From contig DATAHR010000141.1 of NCBI GenBank assembly GCA_036263035.1, positions 1 to 26,515 on the forward strand: a DNA stretch of 26,515 nt. Reading direction: 5' to 3'. Numbering within the stretch: the stretch's first letter is position 1; the number at the start of each line of letters is the position of its first letter. Shown here piece by piece: positions 1 to 5,698 of this stretch. The DNA is from JAICYJ01 sp036263035 (GTDB lineage: Bacteria > Actinomycetota > Thermoleophilia > Gaiellales > JAICJC01). The translations under genes were made by a program, and so were the position numbers. The notes below the pieces were generated by a model. The model was not told the origin of the DNA. It ran no database searches and worked only from the letters and a program-made list of their open reading frames with translations.

Positions 1-498
1 ATCCGCTCGCTCGAGGCCGACTACGAGGTGCAGATCGACATCGAGGAGGACGGCACGATCCGCATCTACGGGACGAACGGCGAGCTCGCCGAGGCGGCCC
101 GGCGCGAGATCGAGTCGATGACCAAGGACATCGAGGTCGGCGACGAGTACGACGATGCCGAGGTGGTCAAGCTGGCCGACTTCGGCGCGTTCGTCTCGCT
201 CCGCAAGGGCGTCGACGGCCTGCTGCACGTGAGCCGGATCCTGCCCAAGGGCAACCGGCTTGCATCCGCCGAGCAGGTGCTGGCGCGCGGCGACAAGGTG
301 AAGGTCACGGTCGTTGAGGTCGACAAGGACCGCGGCCGGATCGGTCTGACGCTGCTGGCGAAGAAGACCGACGACGGCGGCGAGATCACGCCCGAGGAGC
401 TGGTGGCAGTGGCCGAGGCCAACCCGGCACCCGAGCGCTCCGATAGCGACCGCCCCCGGCGCGACCGCGATCGCGGTCGCGACCGCGGACGGCGGTAG
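1..498 (+). CDS. pnp: Polyribonucleotide nucleotidyltransferase (PNPase), C-terminal part
   Basis: The reading frame is open from base 1, so the gene begins upstream of the window; 165 C-terminal residues are present. What remains is the end of the KH domain (DGTIRIYGTNGE followed by an AARREIE helix) and an S1 RNA-binding domain (VGDEYDDAEVVKLADFGAFV, then GVDGLLHVSRI). In PNPase these C-terminal modules guide RNA into the trimeric phosphorolytic 3'-to-5' exonuclease core. After the S1 domain comes an acidic stretch and then a low-complexity Arg/Asp/Gly tail (RPRRDRDRGRDRGRR), typical of disordered, possibly RNA- or membrane-contacting tails of actinobacterial RNA-decay enzymes. The catalytic RNase PH domains are not visible. 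A following M16 protease gene is the usual actinobacterial neighbour, which supports the assignment. KH plus S1 could in principle belong to another S1 protein, but the KH-S1-end arrangement and the context make pnp very likely. Confidence 0.93.
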   Translation: MRSLEADYEVQIDIEEDGTIRIYGTNGELAEAARREIESMTKDIEVGDEYDDAEVVKLADFGAFVSLRKGVDGLLHVSRILPKGNRLASAEQVLARGDKVKVTVVEVDKDRGRIGLTLLAKKTDDGGEITPEELVAVAEANPAPERSDSDRPRRDRDRGRDRGRR

Positions 499-507
499 GG
501 AGAACGC

Positions 508-553
508 GGGGTCGACCGGGGTCAGCCTTCAGGCTGATCCCGGTCGAGACCCC
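508..553 (+). terminator. Strong hairpin after pnp, probable terminator or 3'-end stabiliser
   Basis: Starting 9 nt after the pnp stop codon, two arms (508-527 and 532-553) pair over 20 bp with one G-U pair and a 2-nt bulge, closed by a TTCA tetraloop at 528-531. No T-tract follows, so this is either a T-less actinobacterial-type terminator or a 3'-end protector. Confidence 0.6.
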
Positions 554-572
554 CGGCCGCGACCGGCGTCAG

Positions 573-615
573 GCTGGGCCCCGCAACTGACCCCTTCGGG
601 GGAGGGTCAGCCCAG
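573..615 (+). repeat. Second inverted repeat in the pnp-M16 spacer
   Basis: An imperfect inverted repeat: CTGGGC...TGACCCC pairs with GGGTCAGCCCAG around a TTCG-type apex at 595-598. It reuses the GGGTCAGCC and AGACCCC words of the preceding hairpin, so the two hairpins look like diverged copies of one module. It ends about 12 nt before the -10 element of the protease gene. Confidence 0.45.
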
Positions 616-626
616 ACCCCCACTGC

Positions 627-632
627 TACAGT
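627..632 (+). promoter_or_regulatory. -10 element (TACAGT) of the M16 protease gene
   Basis: TACAGT lies 8 nt upstream of the GTG at 641. Transcription would start at or next to the start codon, giving a leaderless mRNA. No Shine-Dalgarno sequence is present. Confidence 0.6.
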
Positions 633-640
633 GCGCGGCA

Positions 641-1927
641 GTGCAGCGATACACCGTCACCACGCTCGACGGCGGAGAGCGGATCGTCACCGAGCGCGTG
701 AAGTCGGTGCGCTCCGTGGCTCTCGGCATCTGGATCGGCGCCGGCTCGCGTGACGAGGCGGCCGGCCAGGCCGGCATCAGCCACTTCATCGAGCATCTGC
801 TGTTCAAGGGCTCCGCCCGCTACTCCGGCGTGCAGATCGCGCAGGTGTTCGACGGGCTGGGCGGCGAGCTGAACGCCGCCACCGCGAAGGAGTACACCGT
901 GCTCTATGCGCGGGTGCTGGACGCCCACCTCGACACCGCGCTTGACGTGATGGGCGACATGCTGCTGGCGCCGACGTTCGACCCCGAGGAGCTCGTGTCC
1001 GAGCGCGAGGTGGTGCTCGAGGAGATCGCGATGTACGAGGACAGCTACCACGACCTCGCGCACGATCTGATCGCCCAGGCGGTGTTCGGCGACCACCCGC
1101 TCGGCCGGCCCGTCATCGGCACGGCGAAGGCGATCACCGCAACGACGCCCGCGATGGTGCGCGAGTACCACGAGAACCGCTACGTCGGGCCGAACATCGT
1201 CATCGCCGCGGCCGGCAACGTCGAGCACGAGCCGCTCGTCCATGCGATCCAGCAGCGCTTCGACAGCTACGCGAAGCTGCCCGACCCGACCGCCGGTGTG
1301 CGGCCGGTCTGGATCGGCGAGTCGCAGCCGCAGACGGTGTTCCAGGCCAAGGCCTCCGAGCAGTACCACGTCTGCCTCGGCGGCATCGGCCTGCAGCGCT
1401 CGGACCGCCGGCGCTTCGCGGCCTCCCTGCTCGATTCGATGCTCGGCGGCTCGGCGTCGTCCCGCCTGTTCCAGGAGATCCGCGAGAAGCGCGGCATGGC
1501 GTACTCCGTCTACACCTTCGGCGCGCAGTACGCGGACACCGGCATGGTTGGGGTCTACGTCGGCACCCGGGAGGACAACCTCGCGGAGTGCGTCCGGATC
1601 ACCGCCGACCAGCTCGCGCGCATCGGCACCGGCGACATCACGCCCGAGGAGCTCGACCGGGCGAAGGAGAACCTGAAGGGCCGGATCATGCTGTCGATGG
1701 AGTCGACCTCAAACCGCGCCAGCCGGCTGGGCAAATCCGTGCTCACGGATACGGAGCTGCTGTCGCTCGACCGCATCTGCGCCGAGATCGACTCCGTGGA
1801 GGCCGACGCGATCGCGTCGCTTGCCCGGCAGCTGTTCGCGCCGGAGCGGCTGTCCGTGGCCGGCATCGGGCCGGACGAGGACCGGTTCCGCGAGGCCGTT
1901 TCGCTGCTCAGCCCGGCCCTGAGCTGA
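641..1927 (+). CDS. M16 family zinc metallopeptidase (pitrilysin / processing-peptidase type)
   Basis: 428 residues, the usual length of the compact bacterial M16B peptidases related to mitochondrial processing peptidase. The inverted zinc motif HxxEH is H48-F-I-E51-H52. The third zinc ligand fits E128 in the EREVVLEEI segment, 76 residues after H52 as expected for the family. The N-terminal half has the family pattern (GIWIGAGSRDE, LGGELNAATAKEYT) and the C-terminal half carries the second, non-catalytic M16 fold (SRLFQEIREKRGMAYSVY). These enzymes degrade or process short peptides in a closing chamber. No signal peptide is seen, so it should be cytoplasmic. The GTG at 641 is chosen because a TACAGT element sits 8 nt upstream and the protein then starts just before the conserved TLDGGERIVTE strand. 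It sits in the conserved pnp-M16-dapB order. Substrates cannot be deduced. Confidence 0.93.
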   Translation: MQRYTVTTLDGGERIVTERVKSVRSVALGIWIGAGSRDEAAGQAGISHFIEHLLFKGSARYSGVQIAQVFDGLGGELNAATAKEYTVLYARVLDAHLDTALDVMGDMLLAPTFDPEELVSEREVVLEEIAMYEDSYHDLAHDLIAQAVFGDHPLGRPVIGTAKAITATTPAMVREYHENRYVGPNIVIAAAGNVEHEPLVHAIQQRFDSYAKLPDPTAGVRPVWIGESQPQTVFQAKASEQYHVCLGGIGLQRSDRRRFAASLLDSMLGGSASSRLFQEIREKRGMAYSVYTFGAQYADTGMVGVYVGTREDNLAECVRITADQLARIGTGDITPEELDRAKENLKGRIMLSMESTSNRASRLGKSVLTDTELLSLDRICAEIDSVEADAIASLARQLFAPERLSVAGIGPDEDRFREAVSLLSPALS

Positions 1928-1930
1928 TCA

Positions 1931-2188
1931 AGATCGTTGGTTCCATATCCCCGCGCGCCTGAACGTCTGAGCGCTACGTCGTATACCACGGCTCAAGGGC
2001 TGCGGCCGGGGAGCGGCCCCTCCCGATCTGCGTGATCGCAGATCGGTCGTGACCGCTGCAAGGCCTACGGCCTTGCAGCTGCTGCGTCCTCGGTCGGGCC
2101 GATATTCCCGATATCGACCCTCCCTCGATCCTTGCGCTGCTTGCCCCCCAACCGCTCAGACCGCACGGCGATATGGAACCAACGATCT
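1931..2188 (+). repeat. Nested inverted-repeat element filling the M16-dapB spacer (structured RNA or MITE-like)
   Basis: The ends are perfect 19-bp inverted repeats: AGATCGTTGGTTCCATATC at 1931-1949 and its reverse complement at 2170-2188. Inside them a second perfect 9-bp pair (GTCTGAGCG 1965-1973 with CGCTCAGAC 2153-2161) continues the stem. Further in are independent perfect hairpins: GATCTGCG/CGCAGATC (2025-2044), GCTGCAAGGCC/GGCCTTGCAGC with a TAC loop (2055-2079, 11 bp), and CGATAT/ATATCG (2100-2116). The left end begins 3 nt after the protease stop codon, and the right end stops 1 nt before the dapB -10 hexamer. No ORF with a recognisable product lies inside and no target-site duplication was seen. 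It could be a noncoding RNA, a nonautonomous transposon remnant or a complex terminator; the sequence alone does not decide. Confidence 0.75.
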
Positions 2189-2189
2189 A

Positions 2190-2195
2190 TAGGAT
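2190..2195 (+). promoter_or_regulatory. -10 element (TAGGAT) of dapB
   Basis: TAGGAT ends 6 nt before the ATG at 2202, predicting a leaderless dapB-ppk2 transcript. The right arm of the 1931-2188 element occupies the -35 to -10 spacer region. Confidence 0.6.
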
Positions 2196-2201
2196 CACGC
2201 C

Positions 2202-2879
2202 ATGATCCGCGTGATCCTGTCCGGCGCCACAGGGAAGGTGGGGAGTGCGCTGCTCCCCGCGATCGAGTCAGCGGAGGATCTCGAGCTGGCCGCTGTCGCG
2301 GCGCCGTCGCTCGGCATCGAGCTCGGCTCCGCACTCGAGAACACGGCGGCGGACGTCGTCGTCGACTTCACGGCGCCGGAGTTCGCGGAGGAGGCCTGCC
2401 GGCTGTGCACGTCGGCCGGCGTGCCGCTGGTGCTCGGCACCACCGGCATCGACGAGGATGCGCTGCACCAGCTTGGGGACGAGGCGGCCGCAGCGGGCGT
2501 GCCGATCTTCCACGCCGCGAACTTCGCGATCGGTGCCGTGCTGATGATGCGCTTCGCCGAGGAGGCCAGCCGCCGGCTGCCCGCGGCGGAGATCGTGGAG
2601 CTGCACGCCGACACCAAGCGCGACGCACCGTCGGGCACGTCGCGCGCGACGGCCGCCCGCATGGCGGGTGACGTCCCCATCCACAGCGTGCGGCTGCCGG
2701 GCCTGGTCGCACACCAGGAGGTGATCCTGGGCGGCCCGGGGGAGACCCTGACGATCCGGCACGACACGACCTCGCGCGAGGCGTTCGCCCCGGGCGTGCT
2801 GCTTGCCGTTCGCACGGTGCGCGACCTGCCTCCCGGCCTCACGGTCGGCCTGGAGATCCTGCTCGCCCGGTCTGCATGA
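2202..2879 (+). CDS. dapB: 4-hydroxy-tetrahydrodipicolinate reductase
   Basis: Reduces the DapA product to tetrahydrodipicolinate with NAD(P)H in the cytoplasmic DAP/lysine pathway. The Rossmann nucleotide-binding loop is GATGKVG at residues 8-14, followed by VVVDFTAPE, the GTTG loop, and HAANFAIGA. The signature around the active site reads ELH135ADTK139RDAPSGT, with the catalytic histidine and lysine in place. Most homologues have HH where this protein has HA, so the second histidine is missing. The RHDTTSREAFAPGV segment closes the substrate domain. At 225 residues it is shorter than the roughly 270 of the E. coli enzyme, mainly in the Rossmann half, as in other compact actinobacterial forms. 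The ATG at 2202 is supported by the TAGGAT element 6 nt upstream. Its stop overlaps the next start (ATGA at 2876-2879). Confidence 0.95.
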   Translation: MIRVILSGATGKVGSALLPAIESAEDLELAAVAAPSLGIELGSALENTAADVVVDFTAPEFAEEACRLCTSAGVPLVLGTTGIDEDALHQLGDEAAAAGVPIFHAANFAIGAVLMMRFAEEASRRLPAAEIVELHADTKRDAPSGTSRATAARMAGDVPIHSVRLPGLVAHQEVILGGPGETLTIRHDTTSREAFAPGVLLAVRTVRDLPPGLTVGLEILLARSA

Positions 2880-3772
2880 AGCTGCCGCGCGCAGTCATGC
2901 GGGAGCTCGTCGTCACACCCGGCGAGCCGGCGCGGCTCGACCGGCGCAGCACCGAGCACACGGAGTCTGACTGGATGGGCGACCGGTCGGCAGACATCGC
3001 CGACCGCGAGCTGGAGGCGTTCCGCGAGACGCTGGACGAGGCGCAGCAGCGCCTGTATGCGAGCAGCACGTGGTCGGTGCTGCTGATCCTGCAGGGGCTC
3101 GACGCGTCCGGGAAGGACGGCACTGTCAAGCACGTGATGTCGGGCGTCAACCCGCAGGGCTGCAGGGTGGCCTCCTTCAAGCAGCCGTCGCAGGAGGAGC
3201 TGCGGCACGACTTCCTGTGGCGCTGCGCCCGGCAGCTGCCGGCAAGCGGCGAGATCGGCATCTTCAACCGGTCGTACTACGAGGAGGTGCTGGTCGTCCG
3301 CGTGCACCCCGAGCTGCTGGCTGCCGAGCACCGGCCGCCGGAGCTCGCCACCGGAGACGACCTGTGGAACGAGCGCTTCGACGACATCAAGGCCTTCGAG
3401 CGCCACCTGGTGCGAAGCGGCACGCGCGTCGTCAAGGTGTTCCTGCACATATCACGGGAGGAGCAGCGGCGCCGATTCCTGGCGCGGCTCGAGGATCCCT
3501 CCAAGCACTGGAAGTTCTCGGCAGCCGACGTCCGCGAGCGCGAGTTCTTCGACGATTACCGCCGCGCCTACGAGGCGGCCCTGACCGCGACCTCCACCCG
3601 GTGGGCGCCGTGGCACGTGGTGCCGGCGGATCACAAGCACCGCGCCCGGGCGCTGGTGGGAGGCATCCTGGTCGACGCCGTGGACGCGCTCGACCTCCGG
3701 CTTCCTGAGCTGCCGGCCGAGCAGCGGCGCGCCCTCGAGGAGGCACGGCGGTCGCTCGAGCGCTCGAGCTAG
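2876..3772 (+). CDS. PPK2 family polyphosphate kinase / polyphosphate:nucleotide phosphotransferase
   Basis: 298 residues. PPK2 enzymes move phosphate between polyphosphate and nucleotides in the cytoplasm. The Walker A motif is G74-LDASGKDG-T83 in the family context LILQGLDASGKDGTVKHV. It is followed by SGVNPQG, SFKQPSQEELRHDFLWR, and the Walker B/base-binding region IGIFNRSYYEEVLVVRVH. The basic lid is HISREEQRRRFLARLEDPSKHWKF. The wording of these motifs matches the class III-like group, some members of which phosphorylate both AMP and ADP; the actual specificity here is inference. The ATG overlaps the dapB stop by 4 nt, so translation should be coupled to dapB. The reason for pairing a polyphosphate kinase with lysine synthesis is unknown. 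In Streptomyces-type genomes thyX occupies this region between dapB and dapA. Confidence 0.9.
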   Translation: MKLPRAVMRELVVTPGEPARLDRRSTEHTESDWMGDRSADIADRELEAFRETLDEAQQRLYASSTWSVLLILQGLDASGKDGTVKHVMSGVNPQGCRVASFKQPSQEELRHDFLWRCARQLPASGEIGIFNRSYYEEVLVVRVHPELLAAEHRPPELATGDDLWNERFDDIKAFERHLVRSGTRVVKVFLHISREEQRRRFLARLEDPSKHWKFSAADVREREFFDDYRRAYEAALTATSTRWAPWHVVPADHKHRARALVGGILVDAVDALDLRLPELPAEQRRALEEARRSLERSS

Positions 3773-3786
3773 ATGAGTGATCCCAC

Positions 3787-3816
3787 GGCGCTGTGCGGCC
3801 GCAGCCACAGTGCGCC
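3787..3816. terminator. Hairpin between convergent genes, possible bidirectional terminator
   Basis: GGCGCTGTG (3787-3795) pairs with CACAGTGCGCC (3806-3816) with a 2-nt bulge and a 10-nt loop. It lies 15 nt after the ppk2 stop, in the 98-bp spacer facing the minus-strand genes. There is no T-tract on either side. Confidence 0.4.
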
Positions 3817-3870
3817 CGATATCTGCGGGCATCGTGACGGTCAGACGCGCGGAGTCGTGGAATCAATCAT

Positions 3871-4281
3871 CTACACCCGGTTCAGTCGGAACACGGGGAA
3901 CACCCGGTCGGTCTTGGCCTCGTACTCGGCGAACCGGGGCTTCAACGCCACCAGAGCCCGCCATGCGGCGTCGCGCTCCGCGCCCTTCAGCTCCTGAGCC
4001 CGTGCCCGGTAGGTCTCCGTCCCCTGCTCGACGGTCACCTCGGGGTTGGCCAGCAGGTTGAAGTACCAGGCGGGGTGGCGGGGGCCCCCTCCGCGCGTTG
4101 CGTAGATGTGCGCCGCACCGTCGATCTCGAGGAACTCGAGCGGCAGGGTCATCTCACGGCCGCTCTTCGCCCCGCGCATCGTCACCAGCACCAGCGTCGA
4201 ATCCGGGTAGGGCCGCGACACGATGCCGGCGTTGGCACGGAACTCGTCGATGATGCCCTGGTTGAAGCTGGTCTCCGGCAT
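3871..4281 (-). CDS. Nitroreductase / deazaflavin (F420)-dependent oxidoreductase family (Ddn-like)
   Basis: 136 residues, the normal size for the small split-barrel Ddn/DUF385 family. Family hallmarks in order are an N-terminal helix IIDEFRANAGIV, then LVLVTMRGAKSGRE-T-LPLEFLEIDG, the ATRGGGPRHPAWYFNLLANPEVTVE core that contacts the deazaflavin, and a C-terminal RFAEYEAKTDR-FPVFRL. Members reduce quinones or nitroaromatics with reduced F420 in actinobacteria, although some bind heme or FMN instead; the cofactor here is inferred from family membership. The start is the ATG whose first base is 4281. It overlaps the stop of the upstream MOSC gene in a TGATG arrangement, so the two are co-translated. 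Its 3' end faces ppk2 convergently. A longer frame upstream exists but only shadows the MOSC gene. Confidence 0.85.
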   Translation of the reverse strand: MPETSFNQGIIDEFRANAGIVSRPYPDSTLVLVTMRGAKSGREMTLPLEFLEIDGAAHIYATRGGGPRHPAWYFNLLANPEVTVEQGTETYRARAQELKGAERDAAWRALVALKPRFAEYEAKTDRVFPVFRLNRV

Positions 4282-4736
4282 CAACCGGCGGTGATCGGGT
4301 CGCCCACCGAGAGCGTCCCGCCGTCCAGGATGTCCGCGCGAAGGCCGCCCCGGTGCACCATCGCCTTGATGGTGTTCGTACGGCCGAGCATCTGCTGCAG
4401 GTGCAGGCACGGCTCGCACAGCTCGACGCCGCGGCAGCGGACGCCGCCCACGCTGAACTCCCTGCCGACCAGGTCGTTGAGGCGGATGCCGCGCGTCACC
4501 AGCTGCCGCCGCGAACGGCCGTCGCGCAGGTCGAGATCGTGCTCCTCGAGCACCGCCTCGATCGCCTCCGCCTCGATCAGGCTGAGGGCGTTGCCGCTGC
4601 CGATCCACCGATCGGGCGGCGACAGGTTCCGGTCGCCTTCCAGGCCGCGGCCGGCGTGCGCCTCCACAACGTCCACCGGAAACGTTGGCTCGCCCTCAGC
4701 GGCGGCAAGGAAGATCTGCTCGATCGTGCCCTTCAT
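4281..4736 (-). CDS. MOSC domain protein
   Basis: 151 residues from the ATG at 4736, essentially one MOSC (molybdenum cofactor sulfurase C-terminal) domain. Visible family features are IEQIFLAAAEGEP at the N-terminus, GRGLEGDRN, a NALSLIEAEAIEAV helix, TRGIRLNDLVGREFSVGGVRCRG, the conserved cysteine region ELCEPCLHL, and the terminal RGGLRADILDGGTLSVGD. Stand-alone MOSC proteins are thought to bind or transfer sulfur or the molybdenum cofactor, as in the YiiM and mARC families; the partner here is unknown. A GTG at 4748 is an alternative start. The ATG at 4736 is preferred because TAGTGT lies 8 nt upstream of it. The gene is divergent from dapA and overlaps the following Ddn-like gene by the TGATG junction, suggesting a two-gene redox operon. 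Confidence 0.87.
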   Translation of the reverse strand: MKGTIEQIFLAAAEGEPTFPVDVVEAHAGRGLEGDRNLSPPDRWIGSGNALSLIEAEAIEAVLEEHDLDLRDGRSRRQLVTRGIRLNDLVGREFSVGGVRCRGVELCEPCLHLQQMLGRTNTIKAMVHRGGLRADILDGGTLSVGDPITAG

Positions 4737-4744
4737 CGCGGCGA

Positions 4745-4750
4745 ACACTA
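4745..4750 (-). promoter_or_regulatory. -10 element (TAGTGT) of the MOSC gene
   Basis: On the minus strand TAGTGT is followed by 8 nt and then the ATG at 4736. It is back to back with the dapA -10, with about 35 bp between the two hexamers, so the two promoters probably share upstream DNA. Confidence 0.5.
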
Positions 4751-4785
4751 CCGCCGCGCCCGGAGGATTCGCCCGGGGAAGGGAG

Positions 4786-4791
4786 TAGAAT
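4786..4791 (+). promoter_or_regulatory. -10 element (TAGAAT) of dapA
   Basis: TAGAAT lies 7 nt upstream of the ATG at 4799 and 4 nt upstream of an in-frame GTG at 4796. Leaderless initiation at the ATG fits the spacing seen at other genes in the window. Confidence 0.6.
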
Positions 4792-4798
4792 CGAGGTG

Positions 4799-5698
4799 AT
4801 GACCCGGCCCCTGCTCGGAGAGCTGCTGACCGCGATGGTGACGCCGTTCGCAGCCGACGGCACCGTCAGCCACGACGCGGCCAGGCGGGTCGCGCGGTAT
4901 CTGGTCGACAACGGGTCGGACGGCCTGGTGGTGTGCGGGACGACCGGCGAGGGGCCGACCGTCAACGACCGCGAGAAGCTCGACCTGTTCGAGACGGTGG
5001 TGGCCGAGGTGGGGTCATCCGCGACCGTGGTGGCCAACACCGGCACCTACGACACCCATCATTCGGTGGCGCTCACCCGCTCTGCCCTGGCTGCCGGCGT
5101 GGACGGCTTCCTGGTGGTCACGCCGTACTACAACAAGCCGCCGGTCGAGGGCATCGTGCGCCACTACCAGGCGATCGCGGAGGCCGCCGAGGGGCGGCCG
5201 GTGATCGTCTACAACATCCCGTCTCGGGTCATCATCAACCTCGACCCGCCGGTGCTCGAGCGCCTGGCCGAGATTCCGAACGTGGTCGCGGTGAAGCAGG
5301 CGACGCCTGACCTCGATCAGGCGGAGGCGATCGTCCGCCACGGCGGCCTGCAGCTGTATGCGGGCAACGACGACCTGCTGGGGCCGTTCCTCAAGCTCGG
5401 CGGCGTGGGCGGCATCTGTGTCGCGTCGCACATCGCCGGGCCGCGCATGCGCGAGATGATCACCGCCGCGGTGGCCGGCGACATCGATCGGGTCGACGAG
5501 ATCGACCATGCGCTGGTGCCGCTGCTCGAGGCGCTTGCCGTCACGACCAACCCGATCCCGCTGAAGGCCGCGCTGAACCTGCTCGGTCATGAGGTGGGAG
5601 GGCTGCGCCTGCCGCTGGTCGAGGCCGACGATCGGCAGACCGCGACGATCCAGGCCGCCCTCGAGGTGGCCGGGCTGCTTCCGATCGCGGCCGCGTGA
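4799..5698 (+). CDS. dapA: 4-hydroxy-tetrahydrodipicolinate synthase
   Basis: Condenses pyruvate with aspartate semialdehyde, the first committed step of DAP/lysine synthesis. It has 299 residues, normal for this class I aldolase (TIM barrel). Catalytic features are all present: the GTTGEG loop with T48 and T49, TPYYNKP with the tyrosine matching Y107 of E. coli, YNIPSR with Y138 and R143, and the Schiff-base lysine K166 in VAVKQA. The start at ATG 4799 follows a TAGAAT element and gives the expected LLTAMVTPF N-terminus; an adjoining GTG at 4796 would add one residue. No leader or lysine riboswitch is visible upstream, since the promoter abuts the start codon. The stop overlaps the rnj start (GTGA at 5695-5698), the conserved dapA-rnj pairing of actinobacteria. 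Confidence 0.96.
   Translation: MTRPLLGELLTAMVTPFAADGTVSHDAARRVARYLVDNGSDGLVVCGTTGEGPTVNDREKLDLFETVVAEVGSSATVVANTGTYDTHHSVALTRSALAAGVDGFLVVTPYYNKPPVEGIVRHYQAIAEAAEGRPVIVYNIPSRVIINLDPPVLERLAEIPNVVAVKQATPDLDQAEAIVRHGGLQLYAGNDDLLGPFLKLGGVGGICVASHIAGPRMREMITAAVAGDIDRVDEIDHALVPLLEALAVTTNPIPLKAALNLLGHEVGGLRLPLVEADDRQTATIQAALEVAGLLPIAAA

Noticed and set aside
467..474. GCGATCGC as a cyanobacterial HIP1-type highly iterated palindrome
   Set aside because: It was noticed only here, in an Arg/Asp codon repeat. There is no sign of iteration in the window and the genome is not cyanobacterial.
1931..2188. The inverted-repeat element as a complete insertion sequence
   Set aside because: It is too small for a transposase, contains no convincing ORF and shows no flanking target duplication. 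It is kept as a repeat or structured element only.
1928..2201. A lysine riboswitch controlling dapB
   Set aside because: The apparent dapB promoter lies downstream of the structured region, so the structure would not be in the dapB mRNA, and no lysine-riboswitch core was recognised.
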